64,000 bases of DNA from Spirometra erinaceieuropaei (lineage: Eukaryota > Platyhelminthes > Cestoda > Diphyllobothriidea > Diphyllobothriidae). Shown here piece after piece: positions 1 to 13,600 of the stretch (position 1 is its first letter; every line of letters starts with the position of its first letter). A program made the position numbers and the translations under genes. The notes beneath the pieces are model-generated. The model saw only the letters and a program-made list of their open reading frames with translations. It ran no database searches and was not told the origin of the DNA. Where the stretch lies: assembly GCA_902702965.1 (NCBI GenBank), contig CACRXP010001017.1, positions 100,267 to 164,266 of the forward strand. Reading direction: 5' to 3'.

Positions 1-158
1 TTCTATTTTCATTTACAGTAACACGTGTTGTTTTAAAACACGATATGGGCGGTGTATCGTTTAATTTGGCGACTAAAATTCTAACTTAAGATCTACATAT
101 CTAATAGATAAATATGGCAGGAGCACCTGATAATTAGTTTTGAAGTCGATGGAAGAAT

Positions 159-212
159 GTACTGAATTTAAGCAGCAGTCCACAGTTGTGGACTGCTGCT
201 TAAATTCAGTAC
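159..212. repeat. Perfect 26-bp inverted repeat with 2-bp centre
   Basis: The left arm starts gtactgaatttaagcagcag and the right arm is its exact reverse complement, separated by 'gt'. The transcript would fold as a long perfect hairpin. No coding sequence is recognised around it. It could be the remains of a small foldback element. Confidence 0.85.
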
Positions 213-407
213 TTAAGTGACCGGCATGTATTCGGATGATAAGTCTAAGAGAATTAATAAATATAATTATGGAGAGTAAGATCAATTTCTTCACAAATGA
301 GTATTAGTGAATGCTAATTACTGTATGGCTTGGTTTACATATTGCAATAAGGATACCTTATGCTGTAGTGTAACTAGAAGCATATCTTCTCTAGAATTAT
401 AAGATGC

Positions 408-457
408 TAATTTTGCTAAAAATTATTTATTATAATAAATAATGTTTAGCAAAATTA
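408..457. repeat. 25-bp inverted repeat without spacer, one mismatch
   Basis: The arms taattttgctaaaaattatt... and its near-exact reverse complement abut each other. About 35 bp downstream lies an 18-bp palindrome, tttgacgtatacgtcaaa. All three foldbacks sit in AT-rich sequence. Confidence 0.8.
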
Positions 458-1123
458 TCAGTTTATAATTCGACGTATGCATTTATAATTTATAATTTGA
501 CGTATACGTCAAAAGTCTTTTATGAGCGCACACATGATAACCATCATAAAATATCAGAAATTTTTCTACATCGTAAGTTGCATGAATTTTATTAGCTCTA
601 CTCACCGTGTCTTCCGATGGAGACAGTAACAAGTTGATGCCGGTGTATGTAGTCTCCAGAAGATCCTAATTAAATTTGTAGTACTTACTCAGCGGAAGGT
701 TATGTACCTTTTGAGCAGTATTACGGCGTTTAATTCACCCGCTGTAGCGGTTTCTGGCTCCGTGGAACCATTCAGTCGCTGTTTGCCGGAGTATTGTTTG
801 CTTGCTTAGGTGTGCGGAGAGGCAACTGAACGACTGAGGGCTTTTCTTTGATGTTGAAGCTGATCGTCAGCGGAGCCCTTCTGTTATCTATTAGCATGGC
901 CATCGGGTTATAGGATCTTACGACGCACATATTTTCTTATAATATCTCAATTTTATTGACCGACGTGGTCATTCACTGTCTCCCTAGTAGCAAGGGTATA
1001 TCGAGTCGATATACTCCAATAGCGTTTTTTCGATATACCACTCCTCGTAATTTCATTGGTTTCCCCACCTATGCATTCTTGTCTGTCATTGGTTGGCGTA
1101 CGTTTAGCGCGTTGCCAAATCGC

Positions 1124-1209
1124 NNNNNNNNNNNNNNNNNNNNNNNNNNNNNNNNNNNNNNNNNNNNNNNNNNNNNNNNNNNNNNNNNNNNNNNNNNNNN
1201 NNNNNNNNN
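1124..1209. other. Assembly gap (86 N)
   Basis: A run of N. It lies just upstream of the first visible PIGN exon and could hide an upstream exon. Confidence 1.
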
Positions 1210-1492
1210 TAGTTTTGGAGGGCGTTTTGAGGGAGAAGTTCTATGCCCTCGTGTGTCATCTCTCTCGGTGACAACACGATTCCCGTTTAAATTAATCAAC
1301 CAAAGTTCTTGGTTTTTATTATCAGAGGCCAAATTATATACTTCGCCAACTTACTCACCAATGTAGATGTATTGATCCAACGACGAGTTGCTGAAAACAA
1401 TCGTTTACTACAGGTAATCTAATAGCAAAATTTTCATGAATGCTAGACCTACTTCAGCTGCTACGTCTTGATGGCTTGTCATTCTTTTTCAG

Positions 1493-1653
1493 GTTGGTCC
1501 AGAAGTTTTCAGCCTTTCGAGTCGGTTTTTAATAACGTAGATGCATCCTGGGCTTTTGGGATTGAAAGCGTGCCCAAGTACTTTGATGCCAATATTAGAC
1601 GAATGAGCCACTCGGACTTCCTCTCTGATGCGAAGGTCTATCAGGATTTTTTG
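1493..1653 (+). CDS. PIGN: PIGN exon: N-terminal part of catalytic domain
   Basis: The acceptor is a pyrimidine run ending TTTTTCAG at 1492 and the donor is TTG|GTAAGT. The 161-bp exon begins in phase 1 and ends in phase 0. It encodes FESVFNNVDASWAFG followed by VPKYF, matching the PIGN block in which 'FDSVFN...W.WGSPDI..MF' is conserved, and ends KVYQDFL. Joined to the exon at 6999 it reads KVYQDFL-KSADSIVKEL, which fits the helix before the second catalytic block. The large intron that follows holds LINE and SINE debris. Confidence 0.8.
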
Positions 1654-4600
1654 GTAAGTCACAGTGTGTTCTACCTTTTTTTCATTCATTTTATGCCATT
1701 GCGAGGTGCATGGGTGTCCAGATATGGGCCCCACATGAAGGTCGGGGTATCAAGTAGGTTGTATCGAGTACTCCTAACCGAATGTAATTATAATGTGGTT
1801 TTGGTATGCCTAACAATACCTGCTAAAGGTCTGCCTAAACCCAACTCCTGGTATACCAGATAATTATGCTTGGTGCGACAGTGATCATGGCTGATGTTTT
1901 CGACCTCAATGATGTCACGAACTGTACCTCTCTATGCTGACAATCTGTGACATGGAATCTCGAGAGCTCGATCCCTGCAGTCCTCCAGCGACTGAAATAA
2001 AGTGCCGAAGTTCCAAGAACCACTCCCGTGTCTTGATGCACTTTGTCGAGCAAGGTTTTTGCAGACCAACTCGCCCTCCTCCTCCTCCTCCTCCTCCTCC
2101 TCCTCCTCGAAGCCTCCAACAGTCACATTCAACCCCGAGGTATGCAATCTCCGAGTCTCGAACTCGAGACCCGTTGAATAGAAGTCCAACGCTCTAACCA
2201 TTGAGTCACTGACACGTTGCCCTGTCGGTTTACGATCGTGCATATTAACAATGGTAGAGGGGAAGAGTGAGTTCCGAAGTCGTAGATTCTGAGATGCTGG
2301 TCCGAGCACTTCAGAAACATCCTTCAAGTGTCTCGGACACCGCCATCGACCAAATGCCTTAAGTGGAAATCATTGTCGGTCTGCATCTCCAACTCTCTCC
2401 TAGAAACTATCCATGCTATGGAACAACTCTCCAGCGGAAAATTGCCAGGCTCCTATACAATCTCATATGAAATCTACAAGCACGGCGGCTGCAGCCTGAT
2501 GGACCGACTCACAACGCTATTTCGGGAAATGTGGTGCTGTGGACAAGTTCCTTAGCATCTCAAGGACGCTGCCATCGTCTCCTTCTTCAAGCGCAGAGAA
2601 AACCGCCTAATTGGCGACAACCACAGAGGAATCTTGCTGCTCAACATTGCCCGAAATATCTTCGCTCTCGTCCTCCTCAATCGTCCCAACTGCCATCTGG
2701 AACAGAGACTCCAGCCGGAAAGCCAGTGCGACTTCTGCCGTCATCGCGGCACCACCGACATGATCATCGCCGCCCGCCAGCTACAGGAGACTTTTCAGAA
2801 AAAGCGGATCCATCTCTACACTACCGTCGTGGATTTGACGAAAGCCTTTGACACGGCGAATCGCCGATTCACTCAGATTGTGCCTCAGCTCCACGATGGC
2901 ATGATGGCGCGAGTCACGGACAATGGAGCTGTCTCAGAGGCACTCGCAGTGACCAGCGGATTGAAGCAGGGCTGCGTCCTCGCACCCACCCTCTTCAGTC
3001 TCTTGTTGTCTGCCATGTTAATGGACGCCTACCATGACAAACGACCCGGGATCCGCGTAGCCTACAAGCTGGGCGGTCAACCTCTCAATCATCGGCTGAT
3101 GCACTTCCAATTGCGTGTATCCACGACTACCGTCCACGAACTTCTGATCTCCCACGGTTGCGCTCTCAACACAACCACAGAAAGGGATCTGCGAAGGAGC
3201 ATGGACCTCTTCGCCGCCGCCTGCGAGACTTAGGCCTGAAAAAACAACACGTAAAAAGCGGTGGTCTTTGATCAACCATCACGGAACGCTGAAGCGACTC
3301 CCCCCCGGATCACTATCAGCGACAACCAACACCAAACCTTGGAAGGAAGTCAAGTACGGCGCTACAAGGACACTCTTAAGACGTCCTTGAAGCGCCTGCA
3401 GATCAACACTAAAAATTGGAAATACATAGTCCGAAACCGACCGACCTGGAGGAGGACAGCAAGGACAGGATCTACGAGGTTAACCGCCTTGCCGCCATCA
3501 AAGCCAAACGCGAAGCTCGAAAATACCAACTGCTCCCTCATCGCAATGTCAACAGTCAACCTCCCCCAACATGCCCACGGCGTTAGCGAACATCCCAAGC
3601 ACAAAGAAGTTTTGTAGGACATCTTTGAACCCGATGCGCCAACAGCCTGACGTCAACTTCTACCCTCACTCTCGCCCCTGCCACAAACACCGCGTCGACG
3701 ACCCTCGCCACCGCCGACCACGCTGTCTTTGCCCCGCCACCATCTGTCGCCGACATCATCTGCCCTGCCTTAACCCCTGCGTCGACCACAACGACTGGCC
3801 CCGCAGGCACCACGACATCACGCACTCCCCCCACCGATGGAACGACGTCCGACGTCCGATCAGCTGCCAGCAGCACCCCCACCTCCAGCGATGTGTATAT
3901 GGTCCCGACCTGTCTTCATTGAGATCGTACATTCGGCGTGGTCGGTCACTTACGAATACATCTCACAGAGACTGGCGAATCAACGCTTGGTGCACCAACA
4001 TTCACTCACAGCATCCGCCACAACTGTCCACACTGTCTTTGCACATTTGGCCACCGCATGGCGCTACTAGGTGATATGCGCCTTCATGGAAACCTGCACC
4101 CACCAGCACCTGCATCACACCAAACATCGACCGTCGCCACAACGCCAAGCGTTCACTTGCCTCTCACTCATGTGGGAAGTGTGCTCCCCCTTCATGTGGT
4201 TACTCTGCTGCATGTGTGATCCGAGTCTGAGACTCGGTGCGCCAAGTGCCGTAGCTTGGAAGGCTGCCGACTGACACTTCGACTCAGTCCACGCAGTCTG
4301 CTCAGTTGTGTGTGTGTGTGTGTTTGTGTGGGGTCGCGGACTGATGGAATGAGAATTGGGCTGCAAGGAATCCTTCTCAGCATGACCCCTGGCACCCTCA
4401 CGCACGTGAGGAGTGCGCGTGTTTTACAGTACCGCCTCTCCGTCGATGACTGACCGGTTCGCCTGGCCTATGAAGGATGGTGGCCCAGACTAAGTGTAGG
4501 GCTGTGTTTCACCCTTCTGGGATTCAAGGCGTGTACAGTACGTGACCTATCTCATGAAATCTGATAACAGAGACTGATGCGAGAATTTCTGGACGTATTT

Positions 4601-7600
4601 AACTTTGCGCATTTTACGTGCCCATACACTTCCTTCAATGAAATGTCCATTTCTTGTGCAGAAGTTTAGTATTCGTAATTATATAAAGCAAACTATTAAT
4701 AAAATTTAGCGAAGATGGACGTTGCAATATATTCGTGCAATTTTATATGCTAATACATGTTCTAGACTCCGGTTGCGCATCTGAGCGTGTTTTTCATTGA
4801 AAGAAAAGTAATCTGTCCGCAAGAGTTTTAATCAACAGATTTTGCCGGACTTGAATATTTATTCTCAAGTCCCCATTGGTGAAATAAAGTAAAATCCCAT
4901 CTCCCTTGTCGAGCCCCATCTTATTAAACTCAAACGAGTCAAGAATACCACAAATCCCTGGAAAACCACCATATATGATATTACACTAATTCTCAAACGA
5001 TATTTGGATGTTAACTTCACTGATCGACTGTTATTAAACGTTATTTTATTTGCAATTTTTTATTTAATACGTTTTGGCATGGGAATACATTCCATAAATC
5101 TAAGAACGATGTGTGCTAAATTACAGCCATTTGTGACGTTTTCGGGATATTGCGATTTGTTATAAAAAAATCGACAGGTGGTGGATGTCGTTACTCACGG
5201 CGATCAACACGGGGCTGTCCAGGGTGAATGAAATCGCCAGACAGGTTTGTTCATCCATAAGCCCTGGGAAGAATAAAGCGTTTTCGAAGCACATCCCTGG
5301 CCAGGAGTAGGCCACCCCTCTGGATTAATGACTGCCTGCTTGAAGAAGTGGACAGTTTCAAGTACCTCGGGGTAAGGCTGCTATCTAGTGGAGAGTAAGA
5401 ACTACATTTTTTTTACCGAAACGATGCTGCCCACAGACTTTTCTCAGTCGTTAAAATGTGTCCATGGATACGACGTGACATCTCCACCGCCATAATGGTC
5501 CGCGTGTACCGGACATCCGTTCAATCAGTTCTCCTGCACTGTTATGAACGCTGGACTGTGTGCGTAAAAAATGAGCAAAAACTGAAGGTGGTTGACCACT
5601 GCCGTCTGAGAACCATCCTTCGGGTGAAGTACACTAACGTACTCTCAAATGAGGCAGTCCGCAGTGTCTGCGACACCGCGTAGATAACTCAGGCCATCCA
5701 TATAGACGATTAAGGTTGTTTGCGCACGTTCTTCGTCCGCCTCAAGAGCTCAGTGTCGCTGCCCTCGATAAGTTTCCCACCTGGAGGCTCCGAGGAGAAG
5801 GAGGAGGAAGTCCACACAAAACCTTGCTCGACAGAGTGCGTCAAGATATGGAAGTGGTTCTTGGAACTTTGGTAATTGATTCCAGGCGCTGGAGGACAGC
5901 AGGGGTCCAGCTCTCGAGATCCCTTGTCACATATTGTCACGCGTGGAGAGGTGCAGTTCGTGACATCATAGAAGTCGACTACACCAGGCATGATCACAGC
6001 CGCACCTTGTACAAGTGCGTCGTGGACTCTTTACCGTCGATTACACTCAACGATATGAATGACAAAACCAGGGAGATTGGGATATGGATATCAGCCTTAT
6101 TCGATGTCGCCAACTTGAAGTCAGATAAGAGGTCGTCTCGGCCCTAAAAATAGGCCGAGAACCGTCATTCGAGCTTTTCGTTTTCTCCCAATGAAAAATT
6201 TTTAATTAATGGTGTCGTTGCTTTTTGATTAAGTACAGGGTCCATACGTGTCATTTCCAAGACAAGAGTGAACACTTGTGATTCCTGAAGGTAGACCCGT
6301 AAGATGGGCGTAGCTGCCGAGCCCACTCTTGATTTTTGTTCTCCTCGTCAGTACTTGATCCGATATTTGGTGTTCGGCCGTTACAACAAAGTCCAAAATG
6401 TCAAACGCGGCGCGTACTTGACTTCTAACCTCAAGTTTTTTAACTGATTGCCTGCCGACTACGCGGAGGGTAGAAAGGATGTTTTCAGTTCGCCTCAGGT
6501 TATTTCTTAAGGCCATATGGAAATGACGTTCGCCTATATATCCTGGCCGCCAAATGGGATACAATTCCTTTCGGGTTTTCTAAATACAGACTGCGCCGGT
6601 CTCAAACCTCCGCCCTTCACGGTATGGGCCTGGGTATGACTGTGAATTAAACGTAAATAGCCACTCCACTCTCATCTGTCTTTATGGATAGTACACATTC
6701 ACTCCGAATTTGCTCCGAACACTAGTGGCGACAGTTTACACCATGAATCTTTTTGGACGCATTCTCGCGGTTCTTTCATGAGTCATCGCAAACAGCTTTC
6801 GAGTCTGCAAAATGTTATCTTTCATCAAAGCGTTGAATGCAAAAGGTAGGGGTTGAGCCTGCATATAGCCAGATTTCGCCATGCCGTAGTAGGAGGGTCC
6901 CCCCGTGGGTGCAGTTTCTCATCACTGCATTCATAGATCCGTCTGCATAAGGCGCTTATTACGGCTTACCTTGATTTCTCCTGTTTTTCTTAATGTAGAA
7001 GTCTGCTGACAGCATTGTGAAAGAGTTAAGTTCGCAGAACGATGAAGTCAATAAGTCGACGCGCGGAAAGATTGTGTTTTTCAATTTTGCCTCCACCGAT
7101 CTTGCTGGTCACAATGGAGGATATTCTACGCCGGAGTACCTGGAAGCTGTAATTCAGGCAGACGCCTTTGCCTATGCCGTTTTCGACATCTTCCAAAGAA
7201 GGCTACCCGAAGAACTGATGAACGTAACCACATTTATTGTCACTTCGGACCATGGCGTTTTAAAATTTGGTAAGTTCGGTCGATTTAATTTTTCTATCAC
7301 AAATTGAGTCTCGAGAAAGTGCAGATATAAAGGACTAGCTTCTAGATGGTTCTTTTTGTGCCGTTCTTATACAGCATCCGGAGCGCAGACTGTAATTCAG
7401 TCCTCTCGTTCTATGCTCGACTTTCTCAAATATGATCACAAGATTATTGTTTGATCTTTTCGTAGCCGACGATTTTGGTGTCGTTTTCCAACTTGCTAAC
7501 GTTTATTCTGGTCTGCTACTTTTGTTTAAATTCTGAGACTATTTCCGGTCGAATATTAAAGTCGGCTTGACGGTAGTTTTGACAATAGTTTTTACTTGCT

Positions 7601-10600
7601 TGCCAGTTGGTCCTTGCAGTTGCAACCCGATATAGTCATTACTCGATAACTGGTTAAGCCCAAAGCAAGGCAAACCTTAATGGTCATTTCAGTTTTATCT
7701 ACACCTCTACTTGGCCATGCTCCAAACTTCCTCGAATGTTTCAAGGCAAAACTAAGCCATCAATACCCCGCCCAGAAATTAGGTGCAGTATGACTTATAA
7801 TCAGTACTTTGTAGGAATATTTAAGCCAGCTTCATTTTGCAAGCTACTTGGCGATGTTTTGGACCCGTATTCGGTAGGCAAATAAGCAGTTGTACATCAC
7901 ACTAGACGTCTGTGGTCAAAAAATCCACCAGTCAACTTCGCCATTTCCCCCTAGATGTTCAATGAACTTTACCGGACCTTCAAAATATTCCGTTCCCCTC
8001 GCTTAAATTTGTCAGGGCAGAGGACTTTCGACGAGCCTGTTTTGCCTAATCCTTTTTTTGAAAGTTCCCATCTTAATTTCTTATGCTCGATAAGTAAATA
8101 AAATCAGTTATATCTTGCAGGTCTGATTGATTTTTTAATAACCTACAAACCCTCACCAATTGTTAGCGATGCACAGCATTGTCAAAGATGTTTAATCAGG
8201 AACAGTAACTAACCCTAATTTTCTCTAGTAGCTCAGTCTGAGTTCTAATCTGGCCTAGAGTTGGACGCTCTAGTAGCAATAGTAGCGGGGCCGGATTCCT
8301 TCTGACATCCCCGCAAGCTTGTTGTGGGTAAATACTAGCCAAGATTGTATAGGTATCTAGCTAGTTAGTTATTTGAGTACAATAGCATCACCGAATAAAT
8401 AAGGGAGACTGGAATGGCCATTTTTTTGACTTGTTGGCCGTCAACAACCAGCTGCGCACAATCCCGAGGTATGCAACCCCCGATGATCGAACACGCGACC
8501 TGTTGGCTAGAAGTCCAACGCCGTAACCAATTAGTCACGGGCTCGTTGTCCTGTGAGTTTGCGAGGGTATATTAATAGTGGTAGAGGGAACGCACTGATT
8601 GCATTACGGACTCACTCGTCCCCTCTACCATTGTTATTATGCTCGATCGCAAACCGACAGGGCAACGAGCCCCTGGCTCTATGGTTAAGGCATTGAACTT
8701 CTAACCAACAGGTCCCGAGCCCGAGGCTCGAGGGTTGTTGCCTGGGGGTTGAATGTGGCTGTCTGAAGACGACTAACAGACCAGAAATGCTCATCCCAGT
8801 CTTCCTTGTCTTTCCCGGCAATGCTATTCTGCCTATTTTGCGCGGCTGCTGGCGGGGCTCTAGAGAGAACCCCAGAGTCAAACGGGAGGAGTGATTTCCG
8901 TAACGCGATCAGGGCACGCCTCTACGATAGTTATTTAAGTCTTGTTCTTTCCATCCTGAGGGGACCTGTCAGTGTAGATTTACTCGGATAGGCATATTTC
9001 GCCGTGAATCTTACCCACCGATGGAATGCTGAACGTGAGATCATATCACCTTTGAACTTTTGATTTCGAACTTAAACTAGCCTTGCGCCGTCTACCTGTA
9101 ACCAACACAGACATATTTTTTAGGCTTACACTACATATAGATGTGAGCTTACTGTAGTGCTGCAAATTGTCTAACGATCAGATTAAACTGCAAATGAAGC
9201 TTGGATACTTGACGATTATAGAAAAAAATGGGCTCACCGGAACGGGTTTATTTTGGTGCTGACGTTTCGGAGAGGTTGGTTGGCTCTCCATTGTCAAAGC
9301 CTAAAATTCACCTAATCGGCCAGGAACTGAAGTGACAAGTCGCGTTGGTCGACCTCATGCTGATCGATTTTTCTCTTCTCTTGCTGTCTCGGCCTATTGT
9401 GGGATGGCTGGGGGGTGATCCCATCCTTTTCCTCAAATCTTCAGCCCGGACCCCTCAACTTTGCCAAATGGAGGATGATTACATCACAACATTGCATTAC
9501 TCAGGACTTTTGACTGCACTTTGCACGGTTTCTAATCACTTTTCACAGATCGTCCCAAAGCAAACTATTGAAATTCGATAAAGCAACGCACAATGAAGTT
9601 AGTTGACACTCTTTCCTCTCTAGGCGGACACGGCGGCGATAGTGTAAGTGAGACCTACGTACCCATATTCTTGTGGGGTAGCGGAATCGTCAGAGGACAA
9701 TCTCGTCCACTTTCGGAAACGCTGGACTCCAAATCTGGCTACCCAATACTCCTCAACCAGGTTGATATTTGCCCCCTAATCGCGGGCCTCTTAGGCATCA
9801 GAATCCCCACAAATTCCATGGTAGGTCGACGTTTTTCTAAATACAAACAAATACTCTTTTAGGGTAGGCTGCCTGTTGACGTACTGGACATTAGTCCGCC
9901 CAGAAAACTCGAGTTGCTGCTTGCCAATAACAGACATTTGTGGAGCCTTTTAGAGGTAAGCGGTCAAATGCCACCTCTCCTAAGCTTCACCCTCCAGGCA
10001 ACCATTGAACGGACCAAATCCACCTCCTTTTTCCCTTTCCTGACAGCGGAGCGTGAAGAACCGTGGAAGATGAAAGATCTGTTCCATGAAACAGAGCAAC
10101 TTGTAAGGGAGCTTTTCAACTTTTATAGTCCTAATTTCCCCTTTTAAAGATCCGAGAGCACAAACAGACTGAAAATCGTTTGATCAGACGACTACACTTC
10201 TATCGATGGTTCGCTTGGTGGACATTTGGGTATGGGAATCAATATTCCATGGGTTTTGACATGCCTTCTTATCTTTCGTCTATTATCATGAAGCTATAAG
10301 GTGTGAACTTCATGAGACATTCTTCGGAGCCCCGCTATTAACGTTGGACTTCCGCCCATAAAGTGGCGAACTTCTAGTATAATGCAATCCTTTAAGCTGA
10401 CTGCAAATGAAGAAACTAAAAGTTTAGCAAATTACTTGATTGAACATGGGCGGCGACCATCGGTTTGTATGCGGCGCACACGTCTTCTTCAGTCTTTTAA
10501 ACGTGAGCAGTTTGCACTTTACCTGACGCACTTTATGATCTCTTGTTTTAGGCCACTTTGGCTTTCTATAGCCATCATGATATCCTTGAGTCTAATTGCT

Positions 10601-13600
10601 GCTGCCCTGATGCATGGGCCGTCGTCGGAAGAAGGTCGCTGTCTCGGTGTAAAATGCGCCCTCGTCTTTGTACTGCTGGTCGAGTGCCTTAGAGGTAATT
10701 ACCGTCTTGCCTACCTGAACTCATTGTAGTTTTTTCATTACTTCATCGGTTCCGATGCGATTTTCAGCCTTTTTCTAGTCTTTTTGAAGAATCTGTGTTC
10801 CTTTGTCTTTTTCGAAAGTGTAAAACACGTAAATATTCTGCAATTCGACTATAAGATGTCGGAAACCTGTAGACAGCAGAGCCAACCCGGATGGGTAAAT
10901 ACATTGAGCTCCATATTTTGAAGTAATTAAGTTCATTAGTGTTCACGGCAAGCGTACGACTGTTTTCAGTTGTTTAGCTGCTGACATTCCCCATCAGAAT
11001 GCATCGTAGCAGTGGGAGAACTAGGACCAGAGCTATACAGGTGGACTTGTAATTAACCTAGAACACGTTACGGCATTTCACAATATCCTCACCATGGATA
11101 TTTGCTAAAGGCTCCGACATGTGCTTTACCTTTCTTAGTTTCCTCTGTGACACATAATTAAGCATCTCGGCGTTCCCGATGTGGGTTCCTGCGGGCACTC
11201 CAGTCTTTAGTCATTGATACAGGCAATTTTTGTCTTTTGAATGCCAACAAGTACCGTTTGTCCCTAGTATTGCATGCTGATGCTCCATTATGGCGTCAGT
11301 TTTTAGCCCGCGGCGGCCAGGCAGACCACACCAAACTGTCCGATTTGAAGGTGTACGTGAATTAGTTGAAAGCGAAGTTGACTGATGCACTATCTACCTC
11401 ACTCTTTCCTCCCACACCCATTGGCCCTATGAAAATAAAAACTCATGACGAGTGGAAGTTGACGCGGACGCATTGACCGACCAATCTAAACCGCCTGTCT
11501 ACGAGTTCCACGTGTGACCTGGTCCCCGCTCCATATGCACCAGGCGACATTTAGCGGAGGGTCCCGAATGTCGAGTGAATTAAAATATCGCAGAGGCATT
11601 AAGAAGGAGCCTTAGGAGCTTCATTCTCATTCCCGAGAAGAACCGTCAGTTGGCAGCCTTCTAAGCCAAGGCTTGTAACTGGTCGTGATAAATTCGGGCC
11701 TGTGAGTTTAATTTTAGTCATGAGTACGCTGCTGCGTCGTGAGGATTGATTTCCCTGTATCGACCTCACCCCCTCTTTCCTCTTCCATCCACCGTCCGAC
11801 TTTCTGGCGGACACCGAATGAAACGACTTTTCACATTGCAAGAGCAACCCGAATTAGTTTAGGCCGTCTGTGGGGTCGCTGTCTTCACTCCGTAGCACTT
11901 TTCATGCCAGAGGGTGGGGAAAACGGTACAGTGGAGGGGACTACTGGGCGTGGGAACAGACACACATACACCGGCTAACCTCAAATCTACTTAGTCGTGA
12001 AGTCCTGTACGCGCAAACAGCAAATGCGCCCACATGGGACAGAGGCGAACCTCCGTCAGGCCTTCAAAGACCTAGCCACCATCCCACAGTACACGGGTGA
12101 TACTTTTACTGCCTGATTCGAGGAACCTTATGCTTTTGCATATCGCTAATTTTCTTAAGTATGCTGGTAATATTTTATCTCATTTTGCCTTATTTTGTCT
12201 GCATCTATATCCGGCCCTCATTCTCCATCCCCAACACCAGCCACTTTCGCGTCTCCACGGGAGTTGACGTCTGTCGCGCTTCTCTGTCTTTTGGCACACA
12301 CGTTCCTTGATGGCACAGTGAAATGTTTGCGAAGGAATTTTAAGAATTACCTCCCAATTCGCAACTCCACTACGGACGCTCCGACCTCCCCAACACTGGG
12401 CCTCGGATCTGCGATGATATCTATTAGTTTCTTTTTTATGGTAAGTACAAACTTCGGGTGGTCCTCACACAGCATCGTTTGCTTTTGTAAGAAGTCTATT
12501 TCCTGCCTACCCAGTGATGCAACGTACCTATTCTGACAGTCGTAAGGTCTCTGACTCTATGACATTGGAACTGTAATTAGTTGCCCGAACCACGCCAGCT
12601 ATCCAACTGCGGGTTGCTGCCCTTTGCTTTGTTAGGTCCCAGTTCTGTCCATATATGGTTGCGTTAAAGTCATCACTCTCTTTACGGATCTGTGTCTGGT
12701 TCCTAGCTGGGCATTCTTGGGATACCAAAACAGTCCTCAAGAACAATACTTTTTGTAGTTGATCTTGCGTAGTGGAATTCACCTAAAGTTTTTTCTTTCA
12801 CACTTGCGTTTGTAACCTTTAATTCTCATTTGAATTACTCGACCATCCTCAGAATAAGTAATTATCGCGGCACACTACCCGCGGTTGGACGTCGTACTCG
12901 CAGTTATAGTCGTTTAGGGAGGCTTCTCTCCCAGAATTCCTACAAACTTCCAAGTACAGCGTTCTTTCCAATTCATCCATATCTTGCGCTCTTTTGGTCA
13001 CCGAGGTTCCAGCCAAACTAGTTGGTACATCTGCACTTCGGGCTGTTTGTGGTGGAGTGCAACCCCATTGCGACGATCGATTTCCTGGTTTAATCTATCC
13101 ACGAGGGACTTGCGGAACTTATTCTCAGCCATTTTCTTGCGCCTCAGGCCTATGCCTATGTTATCCGACAGTGATATTCGGCAGCGCCATGCTAGGCGCC
13201 ATTCCGGTTTCAATGTCATCAAAATACAAACTTGTCACTTACCTCNNNNNNNNNNNNNNNNNNNNNNNNNNNNNNNNNNNNNNNNNNNNNNNNNNNNNNN
13301 NNNNNNNNNNNNNNNNNNNNNNNNNNNNNNNNNNNNNNNNNNNNNNNNNNNNNNNNNNNNNNNNNNNNNNNNNNNNNNNNNNNNNNNNNNNNNNNNNNNN
13401 NNNNNNNNNNNNNNNNNNNNNNNNNNNNNNNNNNNNNNNNNNNNNNNNNNNNNNNNNNNNNNNNNNNNNNNNNNNNNNNNNNNNGAAGTCCACCCTCATG
13501 ACACATAACTTCATTCCTCAATAGTAAAAGTATGACGCACATGAACGCACAACGATATCCGACGAGTCGTGGCGTGGTTGTCAACTAGGGGTAACTAATG

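Larger units (their letters stand above)
7270..9623. other. PIGN intron with SINE pair and a dispersed repeat
   Basis: Starts with a consensus donor and ends with a consensus acceptor. It contains the SINE pair at 8455-8762 and the short repeat at 9225-9310; otherwise nothing recognised. Confidence 0.6.

Noticed and set aside
956..1366. Open frame across the first N gap
   Set aside because: Its middle is unknown sequence and the ends show no recognisable content. An upstream PIGN exon may be in the gap but this frame is not evidence for it.
4071..4453. Short frames around the LINE copy A tail
   Set aside because: They are shadows of the transposon tail and its TG repeat.
10382..10550. Open frame with NEETKSLANYLIEHG, considered as the missing PIGN exon
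   Set aside because: The phase does not fit both neighbours and the preceding acceptor gives an immediate stop in the required frame.
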